A stretch of 64,000 nucleotides of DNA from Symbiodinium kawagutii (GCA_009767595.1 VSDK01026163.1:62001-126000); one strand, 5' to 3'; shown: positions 22,947-32,960, counted from the stretch's first letter. Notes: generated by a model not told the origin, from the sequence alone. Program-made: numbers and translations.

Positions 22947-23094
22947 GTGGGCCTTGAAGAAATTTCAGGTCAAAACATCTCATCGTTGGCACATCTGAGT
23001 CGCCCACGGGGCTAGCAGAGATGACGCCGCAGCAGTAGCCCAGCTGTCGACACGCTACCCGCACCTCCTCATCGCTGAAGCCGCTACTGCAGAC
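22947..23094 (-). CDS. SRCR domain (copy 1), central exon
   Basis: Acceptor CCGAG|GTC, then VCSSGFSDEEVRVACRQLGY, the SRCR hallmark, and CCGVISASPVGDSDVPTMRC. Donor GTAGGT at the low end; an earlier GTTTTG donor (low end 22977) would give a shorter exon ending near the Cys. The 180-nt GT-AG intron before it splits W-G-T|V-C. Confidence 0.7.
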
Positions 23095-23274
23095 CTCGGA
23101 CGAGCAGCCGCAGCTCACCGCAACGATTACCACCACTTTCCAACACTTTTTTGGGAACAGAATCAGAAATATATTGAACATTCTTGAACCATGAAGCATC
23201 CATTTTTGGCAGGTGCTTATTCCCAGCAAGCGCTTTGGAGTGTCACTTCTTTTTGGATTTCCTGAGGTCTCCAC

Positions 23275-23324
23275 AGTTCCCCAAGTGCCTTCGTGATAGA
23301 TGTCCAAACGGCCAATGTTTCCGC
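23275..23324 (-). CDS. SRCR domain (copy 1), N-terminal exon
   Basis: Acceptor TTGCAG|GC, then GNIGRLDIYHEGTWGT to donor GTGGAG (phase 1-0). G-R-L-x-I-Y-H-x-G-x-W-G-T is the SRCR N-terminal signature and joins in frame with the exon at 22947-23094. Confidence 0.75.
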
Positions 23325-23399
23325 CTGCAAGGGCACCCAAACCCAACTTGTCCAATCACAAACCACCAACGGTCACCAACCATTGTCTTCTCATCATGA

Positions 23400-24470
23400 T
23401 TTTTTATTGTTGACCACAACCAAACATTATGAACCATCAATCAATTGAACTTGAGCCTTCTGCAGCCTTCCACTTCAAAAATCTGATGGGTTTGGGGCCA
23501 CGTGTTCCCAGACTTGGCGCTACAAACTGCCACAAGGAGTGGCTGGCTTTCGTGTGGCCGTGCAAATATCTTCCTCAACGGTAGATCAACGGTGCGAAGC
23601 AAATGATCAACTGGAGCTCATCATGAGCTCATCAGACATCAGCTGAATCTTCAAAAAAACTACTTCCTTCACTAACTTCACGAATTTCACCACCCTTCAC
23701 TTCCCGCCTGAAAGGCGTACATCACCTTCCGTTGCCAAAACGGGTTCCTGTCAAACAAGCAGCGGTCAAGATTTCTCAAGATTTTCGCGACTGCTGCGCG
23801 CCTGTGTGCAGTCCACTCCCACATCTTCCGCATGGGAACAGTCCTCAAAGAAACCACGCGGGAGAGGGGAACATGATGAGGAAGGCCCCCATATGATCAA
23901 CATCTTTGTGCAATCTTAGCAAATGTCCTAGACCTAGTATTTTCCCCTTCTTAACCCAAAAAGTCCGCATCGAGCCCCAAGTGATTAGAGAGATTCTCAA
24001 ACAGAAGGAATTCTGCAATGGACAACCGCATAACATTCTGAATGAGTGAAAGCACGAAGCGGTCTGAATCCCTCTTGCAACACAGTTTGTTCCATAGATT
24101 CCCTCGTATGATCAGCACCGTAACTTCAACAGGGCTTTGGCGGAGCACATTCTGTTGATGAGTGTGGCCATGCATGGAATCACCGTGGAAACTGCTGCAT
24201 ACACATTATTTACAGAATTCCAAATTTGCACTGCGCACCTATACATACCACCAAAATCATTCAAGTGGAGCTCTTTCACCTACCCACAAAAAAATGTGAA
24301 ACAAAGAAATCATCGGAGATAGAGCTTGAAATAGAGCTAAATAGCGCTACATCTTTGGAACCATTAGCATGTTACACATGCAAGAAACACCAGCAAGTTA
24401 CAAAACCCCACATTCAGCACATGATCACCGGTGCTACCATGATTTCGCTTGATGCTACCATCATTAAACC
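23400..24470. other. spacer between SRCR copies
   Basis: No exon supported. Mixed AT-rich and moderate-GC sequence, probably introns. Confidence 0.4.
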
Positions 24471-24474
24471 TTAC

Positions 24475-24600
24475 CCATGCCAATGATTGCCAATGCTCAA
24501 ACACAAAGTGGTGTTGAAGTTCCCTCTGCCAAGCATCGTGTTCACCCCAGTTGGAGAAACTGCACTGATCCAGTCGCGTCTCGTTGCCAATGCAGTCCAC
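24475..24600 (-). CDS. SRCR domain (copy 2), C-terminal exon
   Basis: Acceptor CTGTCAG|GTG and donor TGG|GTAAGG enclose 42 codons, phase 0-0: VDCIGNETRLDQCSFSNWGE then HDAWQREL. C-x-G-x-E-x-x-L-x-x-C-x-x-x-x-W-G is typical SRCR; the closing Cys is missing (HDAW where HDCW is usual). Confidence 0.75.
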
Positions 24601-24817
24601 CTGACAGGACGAGATTGCAACTGAGCTACTCACTTGCGACGCGTGGAGTGGGAGTTGCTGGGTGCTTGGGAGTTACTTGCTCGTAGGTTGATTAGGCATT
24701 CTCAAACAACAAGTGCATGCAGTTCAATGCTAGTTATCGTATCTGTAAGTGATGTTTGTCTACGGCCAAATTGCTCAGTTCCAGTTCCCTTCGCCACAGT
24801 TCGCCACAGTTTGCCAC

Positions 24818-24861
24818 CTCGTCCATCCAAATAGTTTCGGCTCCTTCTGGAACACTGAAAC
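24818..24861 (-). CDS. SRCR domain (copy 2), third exon
   Basis: Acceptor CTGCAG|GT, FSVPEGAETIWMDE, donor GTGGCA. I-W-M-D-E|V-D-C is the SRCR I-W-[LM]-D-[DE]-V-x-C block split by an intron. The preceding intron is only 52 nt with a GC donor; removing it gives normal family spacing, while reading through gives a stop. Confidence 0.65.
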
Positions 24862-24913
24862 CTGCAGGTGCTGGGACCAGGGCAACTGCTGCGCCGATGC
24901 CCAGCTACGGTGC

Positions 24914-24988
24914 CTAAGGATCTTCCAATGCTGAAGCCCAGCTGTCGACAAACCACCAAGGCTTCGTCGTCGCCAAAGTTATCATCAC
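24914..24988 (-). CDS. SRCR domain (copy 2), second exon
   Basis: Acceptor GTGAG|GT completes Cys, then DDNFGDDEALVVCRQLGF and SIGRSL. Ends at TTAG|GCACC (GC donor). The V-V-C-R-Q-L-G-F block is unmistakable. Confidence 0.75.
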   Translation of the reverse strand: MMITLATTKPWWFVDSWASALEDP

Positions 24989-25176
24989 CTCACAGCTGCA
25001 GCTGGCGCTTTGGGAATTTTCAAGTCGGGCAATTTTGAAATTCCCCTTTTTTCAATGTTTTCAATTTGTTTCATTGTTTTTAATCGTTCCATTCTTTTCA
25101 AATTAGGGCTTTAGAAGAATTTTTTGGTAAATGCAATTCTGCTTAAGGCCAAGGTGGTCGAATCTAAGGCTCCAAC

Positions 25177-25243
25177 AAACAGTGCCCCACTGGCCGTCAT
25201 GGTAGATCTCCAAGCGTCCAAAAGTGAGGTTTTCCAGCTGGAC
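25177..25243 (-). CDS. SRCR domain (copy 2), N-terminal exon
   Basis: Acceptor CTGCAG|GTC, then VQLENLTFGRLEIYHDGQWG and TV plus one base, donor GTTGGA. With the next exon it reads W-G-T-V-C-D-D-N-F. The four exons of this domain keep one frame. Confidence 0.75.
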
Positions 25244-25317
25244 CTGCAGCTGTGGTATGAGGTTCTGCACTGCGAAGATCAACAGCTTTGGATCTGGATG
25301 TTATGACCTCTCATCCT

Positions 25318-25377
25318 ATCATATCTCATGATATCTTATCATATCTCATGATATCTTATCATATCTCATGATATCTT
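25318..25377. repeat. 20-bp tandem repeat, three copies
   Basis: Three exact copies of ATCATATCTCATGATATCTT in an AT-rich spacer upstream of the SRCR exon. The unit has partial dyad symmetry around CATGATAT. Confidence 0.9.
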
Positions 25378-26050
25378 TTGAATTCGTATCATCTTATGGC
25401 TTTCCACAAATTCAGATGTGATCGAACATGATTAGATAATAAGTAAATGCAAGTCATTACTTTTGACAGCTCATCTTTCGTCTTGACAATGTCCGGTGTG
25501 AGCTATCAACTGCGCTGGATGCCACCTTGCCTGTCCCTCGGTAGGAGGCATGGAGATATCTTGCGGATACCGCAGCACACTGCTTGGGACAACCTCAGGG
25601 CATACGATCATCAGCCATATGCCACAAGAGTGAAGCAATGATCACCAGAGATAAGTCTGGCTGCAAAAAAGTGTCAAAAAGACTAGACGCAGTGGCAGGT
25701 CAATAGGGACTTCACTTTCAGATTAACCCCACTATAAACAAAGGCCACCATTTCGTGCAGTGGGGGTTGGGTTGTCAGAGACTTACAATTTTCAAAAAGA
25801 GCTCTTGCACTTTCCATTCGCACACACCTTTCGCGCGTGAGGTAAAGCATCATAAAAGGACCTACTCAGACAGTACTGAAAACAAGTATTTCAGGGTCCC
25901 AAAGGAAATCTGGCAGATTTGTAAGGATGATAAATTTGCCAAATCTATATGTCACAGGATGTCTATCTGAGATGCAACATGCAGTGCCCACCATCGACCA
26001 ACATTGACAGCCACGAGCCTGACACTGCCGAGTGACAGTCATGACTTCAC

Positions 26051-26091
26051 CGCTGTCTGGCCCTTGATAACTCAGAATCACAAAGGCATGC
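26051..26091 (-). CDS. PA14-like domain (copy 2), C-terminal exon
   Basis: Acceptor CCGAG|G completes Met, then HAFVILSYQGPDS, donor GCG|GTGAAG (41 nt). L-x-Y-x-G-P-D-[ST]-G is the PA14 C-terminal strand motif. The frame follows on from the exon at 26444-26622. Confidence 0.7.
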
Positions 26092-26443
26092 CTCGGTTCC
26101 ATGTGTCACATCCAAAAGTTGATGCTGAAGCAGAACGCTCTTGAAATCCAAAAGCCATCATTACCATGCTGACTATACCACAACAACTTTCAACCCTGGT
26201 TGATAACTGGCTTCCTGCTAAAACGCCATTTTTGGTTGGTTTGGCACCCATCAACATCTCCCAACAAATCCTCTGAGAATTCATTCAGAATCCGCGAGAC
26301 AATTCACTCAACCTTGTCTCGTGCCAAGGCTCCCTGTGACCTCGAAGTATTCAAGCCTGGGCAATCCAAAGGAGTGCAGAAACTTCCCAGCTATGACAGT
26401 CTCTGAAACCATTGTCGATATGGACATTGCATCTGGGCTTCAC

Positions 26444-26622
26444 ATCTGTTGCAGGCCAGAGTTTTGACTGCTTCGTTGGGCAACCAATGCAGCGAGTGAC
26501 TCAAAATAGTGATAGCCCTGGGCCATCGCCAGGGAAGCTGTCAGTGTTTGTGCACCACAAGAAGTTGATGCCACCAATAGATTCTTCTCCACCAGCAATC
26601 GTGCTCCATCATCAAGCTCCAC
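26444..26622 (-). CDS. PA14-like domain (copy 2), core exon
   Basis: Acceptor GTTCAG|GTG: VELDDGARLLVEKNLLVAS then TLTASLAMAQGYHYFESL. D-D-G-x-R-L-x-V and L-x-x-G-x-H/Y-x-F are PA14 hallmarks; the D-D-G is the pair that binds calcium in sugar-binding PA14 proteins. Donor AT|GTGAAG, phase 0-2. Confidence 0.75.
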
Positions 26623-26792
26623 CTGAACCAATCATTGGAACACACTGTGCTTATGGAGTACTGGTACCATTGCGGCAAGACTTGCATCGCGAACAAACAA
26701 ACACAAAAGGCTTACGTAGTTCTTCCTTCAACATGGAACGAAAACTGGAAACTCAGAGCTGAAAAATGCTGAAAGCACATGACATCTTCCAC

Positions 26793-26833
26793 CTGGAAGG
26801 TGTATAGTCCTGGACGGCTGATCACGATGAAAC
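26793..26833 (-). CDS. PA14-like domain (copy 2), second exon
   Basis: 41 nt between CGCCAG| and |GTGGAA: FIVISRPGLYTFQ. I-x-x-P-G-x-Y-x-F precedes the D-D-G in PA14 domains, and the join to VELDDGA is in frame. Identical in length and phase to the exon at 29704-29744. Confidence 0.75.
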
Positions 26834-27099
26834 CTGGCGTAAGCAAATAGCCGCACCTCCATGATAGTTCAAAAAGGCGATGTGATTTTTGTCAAATGTG
26901 ATGATTGGTTCTGATGATTCTGACAATGATTCTTCATCTAATGTCATGAAACAATCTGATTCAAACGCTCAACACCTTTCTGATCACCAAACAAGAATCA
27001 TCAAACATCATCAAACACCTTCTGGTTCAAATATATTTATTTGCAAATTTTAACAAGGATCACCACTTTGACTTGTAGAAATTTCGTGAGATTCTGCAC

Positions 27100-27238
27100 C
27101 TGCCCAGCTCACGGCGAAGTGATCAGAGAAGCTGAGCCCCGTCCACGATGTGGAGGATCCGTAGTTGATCTGCTGATCATTTCGCTGCACGTCCTCGGGG
27201 GTACACCAGGGAGTCACCAGGGAAGAGCCTATCTCTGA
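27100..27238 (-). CDS. PA14-like domain (copy 2), N-terminal exon
   Basis: Acceptor ATGCAG|TCA and donor GCAG|GTGCAG, 46 codons plus one base: DQQINYGSSTSWTGLSF then SDHFAVSWAG. [FL]-x-V-x-W-x-G is the start of the PA14 core. In phase with the 41-nt exon that follows. Confidence 0.7.
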
Positions 27239-27399
27239 CTGCATGGATTTCATATGCGCAAATTTGCTTGGAATAGTGGTGCTTGGTGATGCTTGATGAT
27301 GCTTGCTGATGGCGAACGATAGGGTGGTTTACGATTCCATGGGGAAATGGCACATCTATCCACACTTTCATGGGTCCATGGATGAGAGGACTCCCCAAA

Positions 27400-27500
27400 C
27401 AGGATCCTCACATTTGGGTACCGGGTATTCCAACATAGCTGGAAAACCTCCACGCGAGCGGTCAGATTACCGATGCTATCCACCCTATCAAGGTATCTGC
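27400..27500 (-). CDS. possible exon upstream of PA14 copy 2
   Basis: The minus frame NLTARVEVFQLCWNTRYPN ends at a good CAAAT|GTGAGG donor. A second frame (GGFPAMLEYPVPK) is also open, so the reading is uncertain. Confidence 0.35.
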
Positions 27501-28122
27501 CTTTAGCAACTAGCTGATGGTGATCAATGCTGATTGCCATCATCATCACCATCTTGATCATGCCATTCATCAAACATATTTTCCAAGAACCTATGAGGAT
27601 CACCATATTTTCAATGCTGGTTCTTGGCCAAGCGATCCAAGGGATCGCCATCTGCAGCTACTCTGGTCCCCGTGCACCAAGCGTCCGGAACGAGAACGTG
27701 GAGATCCACAAAAGTGTCGCAGCTTTGAGGTGCTGAAGCCTTGAGCGGTCACTGCCGGTGAAGCACTGGGGAAACCAGAGGTGCTGCTTGCTGAGGGCAC
27801 ATCAGGTTTTGATGTAGGAAATGATGGCTGATCATATCTAAACAACTAATGATGGTGATGATGATGGTGAGAAAATGTGATTGATAAGGGCTGAATGACG
27901 ATTAAAAAATGACAATGACACTTAGTGAAGACAAACAATTGAACATAGTTGCCAATGCCTCACAATAGCCAGCGACTATTTTTGAAGGCCAATGATGCTT
28001 TAGGGTAGGGCCAATGGTCTTTGATGAATGTCGGCAGTTGAACATGCTTAAACAATACTTCAATTAATGATTATATCAATAATAAGTGATTAAATGTGAT
28101 GAATGGAGAAGGATGGTCAAAC

Positions 28123-28252
28123 CTGGTAACGATTCCTCGAGACAGAGATGCCAAGAGCTGGGCCGCCCGGCGCCAAGGTTGAAGAACTTGGTATCGGTTC
28201 CCACTTGGAGGTGACGGTTCCCACTGTTCCACCAGACTTCATAAGGAATGAC
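28123..28252 (-). CDS. possible exon, A-like
   Basis: Acceptor CTGGAG|G, frame MKSGGTVGTVTSKWEP then STLAPGGPALGISVSRN, donor CAG|GTTTGA. G-G-P-A-L-G-I-S-V-S resembles the G-D-T-G-L-x-V-Y-V-S strand pair. A second open frame (EVWWNSGNRHLQVG) exists. Confidence 0.35.
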
Positions 28253-28466
28253 CTCCAGGCATTGCAACATACCATGGAGGAGCGACTGATGCATTTTGAT
28301 GCATTGTTTGATGCTCTGTTTGATTGCTTGAAACATTTCTCCAATGTGCAGTATTCGTGATTTTCCCTTCGTTTTCTCTTTGTTTTCCCGGTCGCTTGGA
28401 ATGGCTGGTGTTGAGCTTGCCAACAAAGCATGGCACAGCCCTTCTGACGTGGTCACCATTGGTGAC

Positions 28467-28605
28467 CTGTCCAAGTCCCAGGCCTTCAGCTCTTCCAACG
28501 TGTCAGAGCCCATGTATCTCAAGACGATGCCAGATGCATCGGACCTCGCCGTGTTCGGAGCTTCGTCATTGATCGATATGCCAACCCATGAATACCCCCG
28601 AGCTG
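28467..28605 (-). CDS. PA14-like domain (copy 1), C-terminal exon
   Basis: The frame ARGYSWVGISINDEAP then ASGIVLRYMGSDTLEEL ends at ACAG|GTCACC. G-I-V-L-R-Y-M-G-S-D-T is the PA14 C-terminal strand motif, as in copy 2. Its start phase does not match the exon at 29110, so another exon may lie between. Confidence 0.55.
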
Positions 28606-29109
28606 CTGCCATTTTTCAGGGTCACCGAGAAGCGAAACAGGTGGTGGGGAAGATGGGTCCGTGAACGACGACATGCGAATGATGTTTTTATTTGATTCTC
28701 AACTGCCAAAGATACGATGGTACAGTGCCGGGTCAATATCTGGATTGCTGCTCGTGTTGCCGTATGTAGCTAGTGCCGGCAACTCACATTCTACGGTGAA
28801 AGGGTGGGCATTGAGATGCATTGAGATGCCTTGAGGGTAGTGAAATGGTCAAAAGTGGAGCAAACCCATGACATAAAATACATAAATGGATTTAAATGGA
28901 TGTGAGTCATGTGACTTGAAATCCAGATTGTGCATGAAAGCTGCACACGCAGTGATTTTTCCTACGAAAAGATCTCAGCTCAGGGGATTGTCATGATACA
29001 GGGGATCCCATTGTGAGAATAAAACCTAAAGAAATTATATCAAATTATCAACCCAGAATCAACCATGTCATGAACCTAAACAACATCCTCAGTGATTTGA
29101 AAACTGTAC

Positions 29110-29208
29110 TTCTCCTGTTGGGAACTTCTTGGGCTCGGACTTCTCGAAATACTCCAAGGTCACAGGGTGAAAGCCTTCGGTCAGCACTGTAGAACCATTC
29201 ATTGTTTC
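29110..29208 (-). CDS. PA14-like domain (copy 1), core exon
   Basis: Acceptor CTGAG|GAA and donor GAA|GTACAG, 33 codons, phase 0-0: TMNGSTVLTEGFHPVTLEYF then EKSEPKKF. T-V-x-L-x-x-G-x-H-P-[IV]-x-x-x-Y-F-E is a textbook PA14 strand pair. Confidence 0.7.
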
Positions 29209-29703
29209 CTCAGCGGAGCAGAATAAACATCTTCATTACCTCCAACCCGTTACAACCGGCCCTACAACCCATCATAGCCCATGAAACCCATTACAAGCCA
29301 CATAACATGGACATTGGACAGCATGAAATCAGGAAGAGATGATGACATAGTGTGCAACTGGGGAAATTTCTAGCCGTCCATGCTGGGACTCGACATGGCC
29401 ACTGCTACCAGGAGTCTACGGGATGACATCCTGGATGCTCCAGCACGTAATCATCGTCCACTGAGAGCCTATCATGCAAAGTTTCGAATCAAAAGAACAC
29501 CTAAAAAGTTGTAAACTTAGCAAAAAAAGGTCAAAACAGCTTTGCCGGATGGGGTTTCACCAAGGCTGATGATAAAACACATCCTTGCAATTCACTACAC
29601 AGAAGTCCGCGGCAAATCAGTTTTTTTTCACATGCTTTGATGTACAAAAACCGTTGACCATGGAGGAACTTCCGCGGCGCCTGTAGCCATCAGCTGCCTC
29701 CAC

Positions 29704-29744
29704 TTCGAAGAGATACGTTCCAGGGCTCGAGATCAGGAGGTATC
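29704..29744 (-). CDS. PA14-like domain (copy 1), second exon
   Basis: 41 nt between TCTCAG| and |GTGGAG: YLLISSPGTYLFE. Same length, phase and motif (I-S-x-P-G-x-Y-x-F) as copy 2 at 26793-26833. The exon that should carry the D-D-G for this copy was not found. Confidence 0.7.
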
Positions 29745-29813
29745 CTGAGACCAGGGACAATGATCCACCGTTGAGAGCCAATGAAAACAGCAACCAACAA
29801 CTAAGACCTTTCA

Positions 29814-29814
<1 letters not shown>

Positions 29815-29850
<36 letters not shown>

Positions 29851-29879
29851 CATAGCAGCAGCAGCAGCAGCAGCAGCAT
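29815..29879. repeat. (CAG)n microsatellite
   Basis: About 20 CAG units broken once by CACATAG. On the minus strand poly-Ala and poly-Cys frames appear, but the tract sits between two exons and is best read as intronic. Confidence 0.9.
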
Positions 29880-29885
29880 AACGAC

Positions 29886-29954
29886 AGCATCGGCTGGGCG
29901 AATCGACCACTTCTTGGATGCGCACTTCAGAAAGCGACACAGCTACATTGGAAT
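29886..29954 (-). CDS. SEVRI-motif exon
   Basis: Acceptor CCAG|AT (phase 1), SNVAVSLSEVRIQEVVDSPS. The 40.9-kb exon reads SLEDTSEVRISETVG with the same start phase, so this is a recurring element. The 3' end is ambiguous: a GT donor leaves T, while CAGCC|GATGC (GA) would join the PA14 exon in frame. Confidence 0.45.
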
Positions 29955-30548
29955 CTGGACTTCGCAAGGAATGGTTTGGAGTGATGCCCTGGGTTCATCA
30001 TCCATCTCCACCATCATATCATGATAAATGATCACAATCATTCAATGTTACCATGAACCATGCATCATTTATTATCAGCATGGATCATCAACCACCAAAA
30101 AGCTAAACTGGCATAAACATTTCAACTATGCGAATCTATGCGAATCTATGCCTGGAAACAAGTTCTGCAATTCTTTCAGGAGAGCTGTTGGCTCTCCCAG
30201 GGGCTACTTTGCATCAAAGAGACCGGTCCAGCGAGCGGCAAAATCTAAGTTGCAATGCTGTGCAAATTGCTCTTGTTCAAAGATCTTCACTCAGTTGTGA
30301 AAGCCCATCTTTGAATGAAAATGAGTCAAGCCTCTTTAAAGTTTGAGTAAACACTTTTGTTGTCAAAAATCAGCTGGTGTGAATCTCAGAAAATAGAAAA
30401 CAATGTTTGGGACAATTCGCATTAGGTGAAATGTTGATGGATGCTTGGAATTCTTGAAATCGGATTGGTCACGGGTTGAAATCCGTCGCTTTCCTGGTTG
30501 CTGTCAGTTAGAAGGGGCTGCTTGCAGTGCAGTGGCCATTGGCAAAGG

Positions 30549-30752
30549 TCAAGCCCTTCCAGGGATCGGCGGGTAGAGACTCGTTGCCGGGCTCGTAGTC
30601 CACCTCATCAGGCGGGGAATCCGTGACTTGGGGCGTTTCCATGGGTGGATTTTCCGTTCGTTTCTATCAAAATTCACCAATGGAAAAATGGTGCAGGTGA
30701 TTGCTGCCAGAATAATCAGCGATGCTGCGACATAGCCAATACAAAGCAACCA
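30549..30752 (-). CDS. terminal exon with transmembrane helix and tail
   Basis: Acceptor ACTAG|TGG (phase 0) then WLLCIGYVAASLIILAAITC and TIFPL, a clear membrane span, then a basic tail (RNERKIHPWKRPKSRIP) to TGA. It looks like the end of a type I membrane protein. In another frame from 30663 an acidic tail (TPQVTDSPPDEVDYEPGNES, stop 30508) is also open. Confidence 0.5.
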   Translation of the reverse strand, partial: WLLCIGYVAASLIILAAITCTIFPLVNFDRNERKIHPWKRPKSRIPRLMRWTTSPATSLYPPIPGRA

Positions 30753-30909
30753 CTAGTCAAGAAAACAAAGCCTCAACAAAATGAGATGTAACAAGAACCA
30801 GTGGCTGTATAGAACCCAAAGATTTCTGTGATGCTGACAACAATTCACAGGATGAGATGGGCCCCTTGAAAGAATCAACACGTGATCTGGCGACTTCTCA
30901 GCGACTAAG

Positions 30910-31045
30910 GCTACTGTAAAGCCTTGAAAGGACGATATGCTTGCGCTGCTTGCGCTTTCGCCACCGAGGTGATTGCTTCACCAGGCTTCAAGCCATCAGC
31001 GCACAGCGATGTTCCGAAAATCACATTGGGTGTCAGAGGTGCCAA
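30910..31045 (-). CDS. A-module exon
   Basis: The frame reads PLTPNVIFGTSLCADGLKPG then EAITSVAKAQAAQAYRP. S-L-C-A-D-G-x-x-P-G matches the A core, shortened by two residues. Boundaries approximate. Confidence 0.45.
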
Positions 31046-31159
31046 TCCCAAGATTCACTATGATTAAGTTGTTCCAAATTGGCAAATCATGGGCAAAAAT
31101 TCTTGAACAAATGATCAATTGATATCAATTGGCTCTTGAATGCTGTTGATGTGGCTTAC

Positions 31160-31278
31160 CATGGCTGACGACCAGCAATCTGAGATCATCACGAGCTTGT
31201 CGAACCGCGTGACGTTGGGAGGGAGATCCTGTAAGTCCTCGCAGACTCTGGAGTCAAGTCCCGTGGCCAAAGTAAGAC
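31160..31278 (-). CDS. A-like exon with good splice sites
   Basis: Acceptor TCACAG|GT and donor CATG|GTAAGC enclose 39 codons (phase 1-0): LTLATGLDSRVCEDLQDLPP then NVTRFDKLVMISDC. R-V-C-E-D parallels V-V-C-E-D at 11.0 kb. An N-glycosylation sequon (NVT) is present. Confidence 0.5.
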
Positions 31279-31519
31279 CTGTGAAAGAAGAGCAAGTCTA
31301 AGAGTCTAAGTTAGTCTAAGTTAGTCTAAGCGTATGCTTTTCGTTGACTTTTTTCGGATGTCTGTTCCACCGAAATGGCTCCAGGTCCTGGAAGGAGCAA
31401 TCCTGGGAGAAGATGAAGAACTCAGCACGAAGGCCTCGCAGTCCCCGTGCGCTAAACAGGAGCTTAGCCAACCTGAAACGCTTTACACTTCGAGGAAACC
31501 ATCTTTTACACACATATCC

Positions 31520-32270
31520 TTTACTTCAACAAAAACATATTTTCTTAATACGTTGAAACATTTAGATAAACATATTCAAACTAAACATTCAGTTCGCATT
31601 TACATATTTTTTCACAAAAATATCATTGATATTGACTACATCTATTGCTGTGGGCCAAGTCGGACCAGGTGTCCAGAATCCCAGCAATAAGAATCCCATG
31701 GTCCAACCACTAAAGTGGCAACATATGGCAGCCCCAAATGCCCCGCTCGTTGCGCAGAACCTGCTTGGATAGGAATGCAACCATCACTTTCCACTCAATG
31801 AAAGATTGCCTCAATGTAAATTGAAGATGGTTCATGTACAGTACCGCCCTACTCATTGGACCTGCAAACATTGGACCTGCAACTGATCAGTGAGCCGGCT
31901 TAGCGGTTGTTAAGTGTCAATAGTTGATCAGGGATTAGAGTCGCTCATGGTTGACTGTGATTGACCATGATTACGGGTTAAATCAGCAATGCTTGATCAG
32001 CAAGTTATTCCCGTGTTGTTTGAATGGGTTACAACATGCCCGACTATAGACAAGGTTGGTCAATGACCAATTGCGATCATCATCAACTCAATCACGTCGG
32101 GTCATTGTTGCAATGTAAATCATGTCTAAGCCTTAAGCGAATCAATCATCACATAGTAATCCTGGTATTGTTCACGTCATTGTTCACCACCATTCTTTAT
32201 CCCAATAGTTGGTTTGTGTATTGCTTGTTCTTGCTGAACCATCAACCAATGACCATCCATCACCATCACC
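31520..32270. other. non-coding stretch
   Basis: AT-rich, no exon supported on either strand. Confidence 0.5.
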
Positions 32271-32276
32271 CATGGT

Positions 32277-32443
32277 TCCCCAGCGACCAAGGGCCTGGAA
32301 TCACCGGTCCCGGCACATTCGGGAAGTGCAGCGTGGGCAGCGCATTGGATTCGGTGAAGGGCTCATCTGTGACGTTGGGCGGGACGAAGGTGGCTGTCTC
32401 CGTGTCCTTGGCACGCAGCCGTTTGGGTCATGGCTTTTCAACG
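32277..32443 (-). CDS. possible exon, Pro-rich
   Basis: The minus frame TETATFVPPNVTDEPFTES then NALPTLHFPNVPGPVIPG runs to CATGG|GTGATGG. Codon composition is good and a sequon (NVT) is present. A plus frame (GPGITGPGTFGKCSVG) overlaps, but the strand of all neighbours favours minus. Confidence 0.4.
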
Positions 32444-32529
32444 AAAAAAAAACACGTCAGAAAAATGAAAACAAACATCGAAAAGACATAGGAAAAACAT
32501 AAAAGTTCAGAAAAATGATCAGTTGGATC

Positions 32530-32690
32530 GACATTCGAGTTCTCCCAAGGCCCCCTTTGTGCCAGGCTTCAGGGGTGAAGTTCCCTGCCAAGGCCTCCGC
32601 CATAGCGGGTCCACACATCTCATATTGCTGCCAGCACAGGCTGTAGTAATGGCCCGCCTCCACAGGCCGAGAAGAGTCCAAACATGCCCA
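32530..32690 (-). CDS. A-module exon, divergent
   Basis: The frame DSSRPVEAGHYYSLCWQQ then CGPAMAEALAGNFTPEAW. A-G-x-Y-Y-S-L-C is the A first-half signature; V-D-x-D-G is replaced by W-Q-Q. Ends approximate. Confidence 0.45.
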
Positions 32691-32799
32691 AACAAGACAG
32701 TCAAAGACATCAGAAACACATCAGAAACACATCAGACAAAAATGTGTCGGGCAAGAGCCCAGCCATTTTCAAATGATTCAGTCAGATTTATAAACTCCT

Positions 32800-32960
32800 G
32801 AGTTTCGATTGCCAGCTATCACAGAGAATCCACTGCAACACAGCAATATCACCCCGTCAAACATGACTGAGCTCTGCGGACAAAAGTTGCCTCCAAAGAT
32901 GTGGCATCGAAAGACAGCTGCCAATCCTGGCACAGGGTGGAGTCGCCAACATTTTTTGAA
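32800..32960 (-). CDS. B-module exon, divergent
   Basis: The frame HPVPGLAAVFRCHIFGGNFC then PQSSVMFDGVILLCC. A Cys pair 8 residues apart replaces C-x-x-C, followed by the hydrophobic strand seen in module B. Ends approximate. Confidence 0.35.

Noticed and set aside
24702..24988. SRCR copy 2 as a frameshifted pseudogene
   Set aside because: A 52-nt GC-AG intron explains the frame change and restores family spacing.
29617..29967. One exon with a poly-Ala/poly-Cys run
   Set aside because: The CAG tract lies between two well-bounded exons and is better read as intronic.
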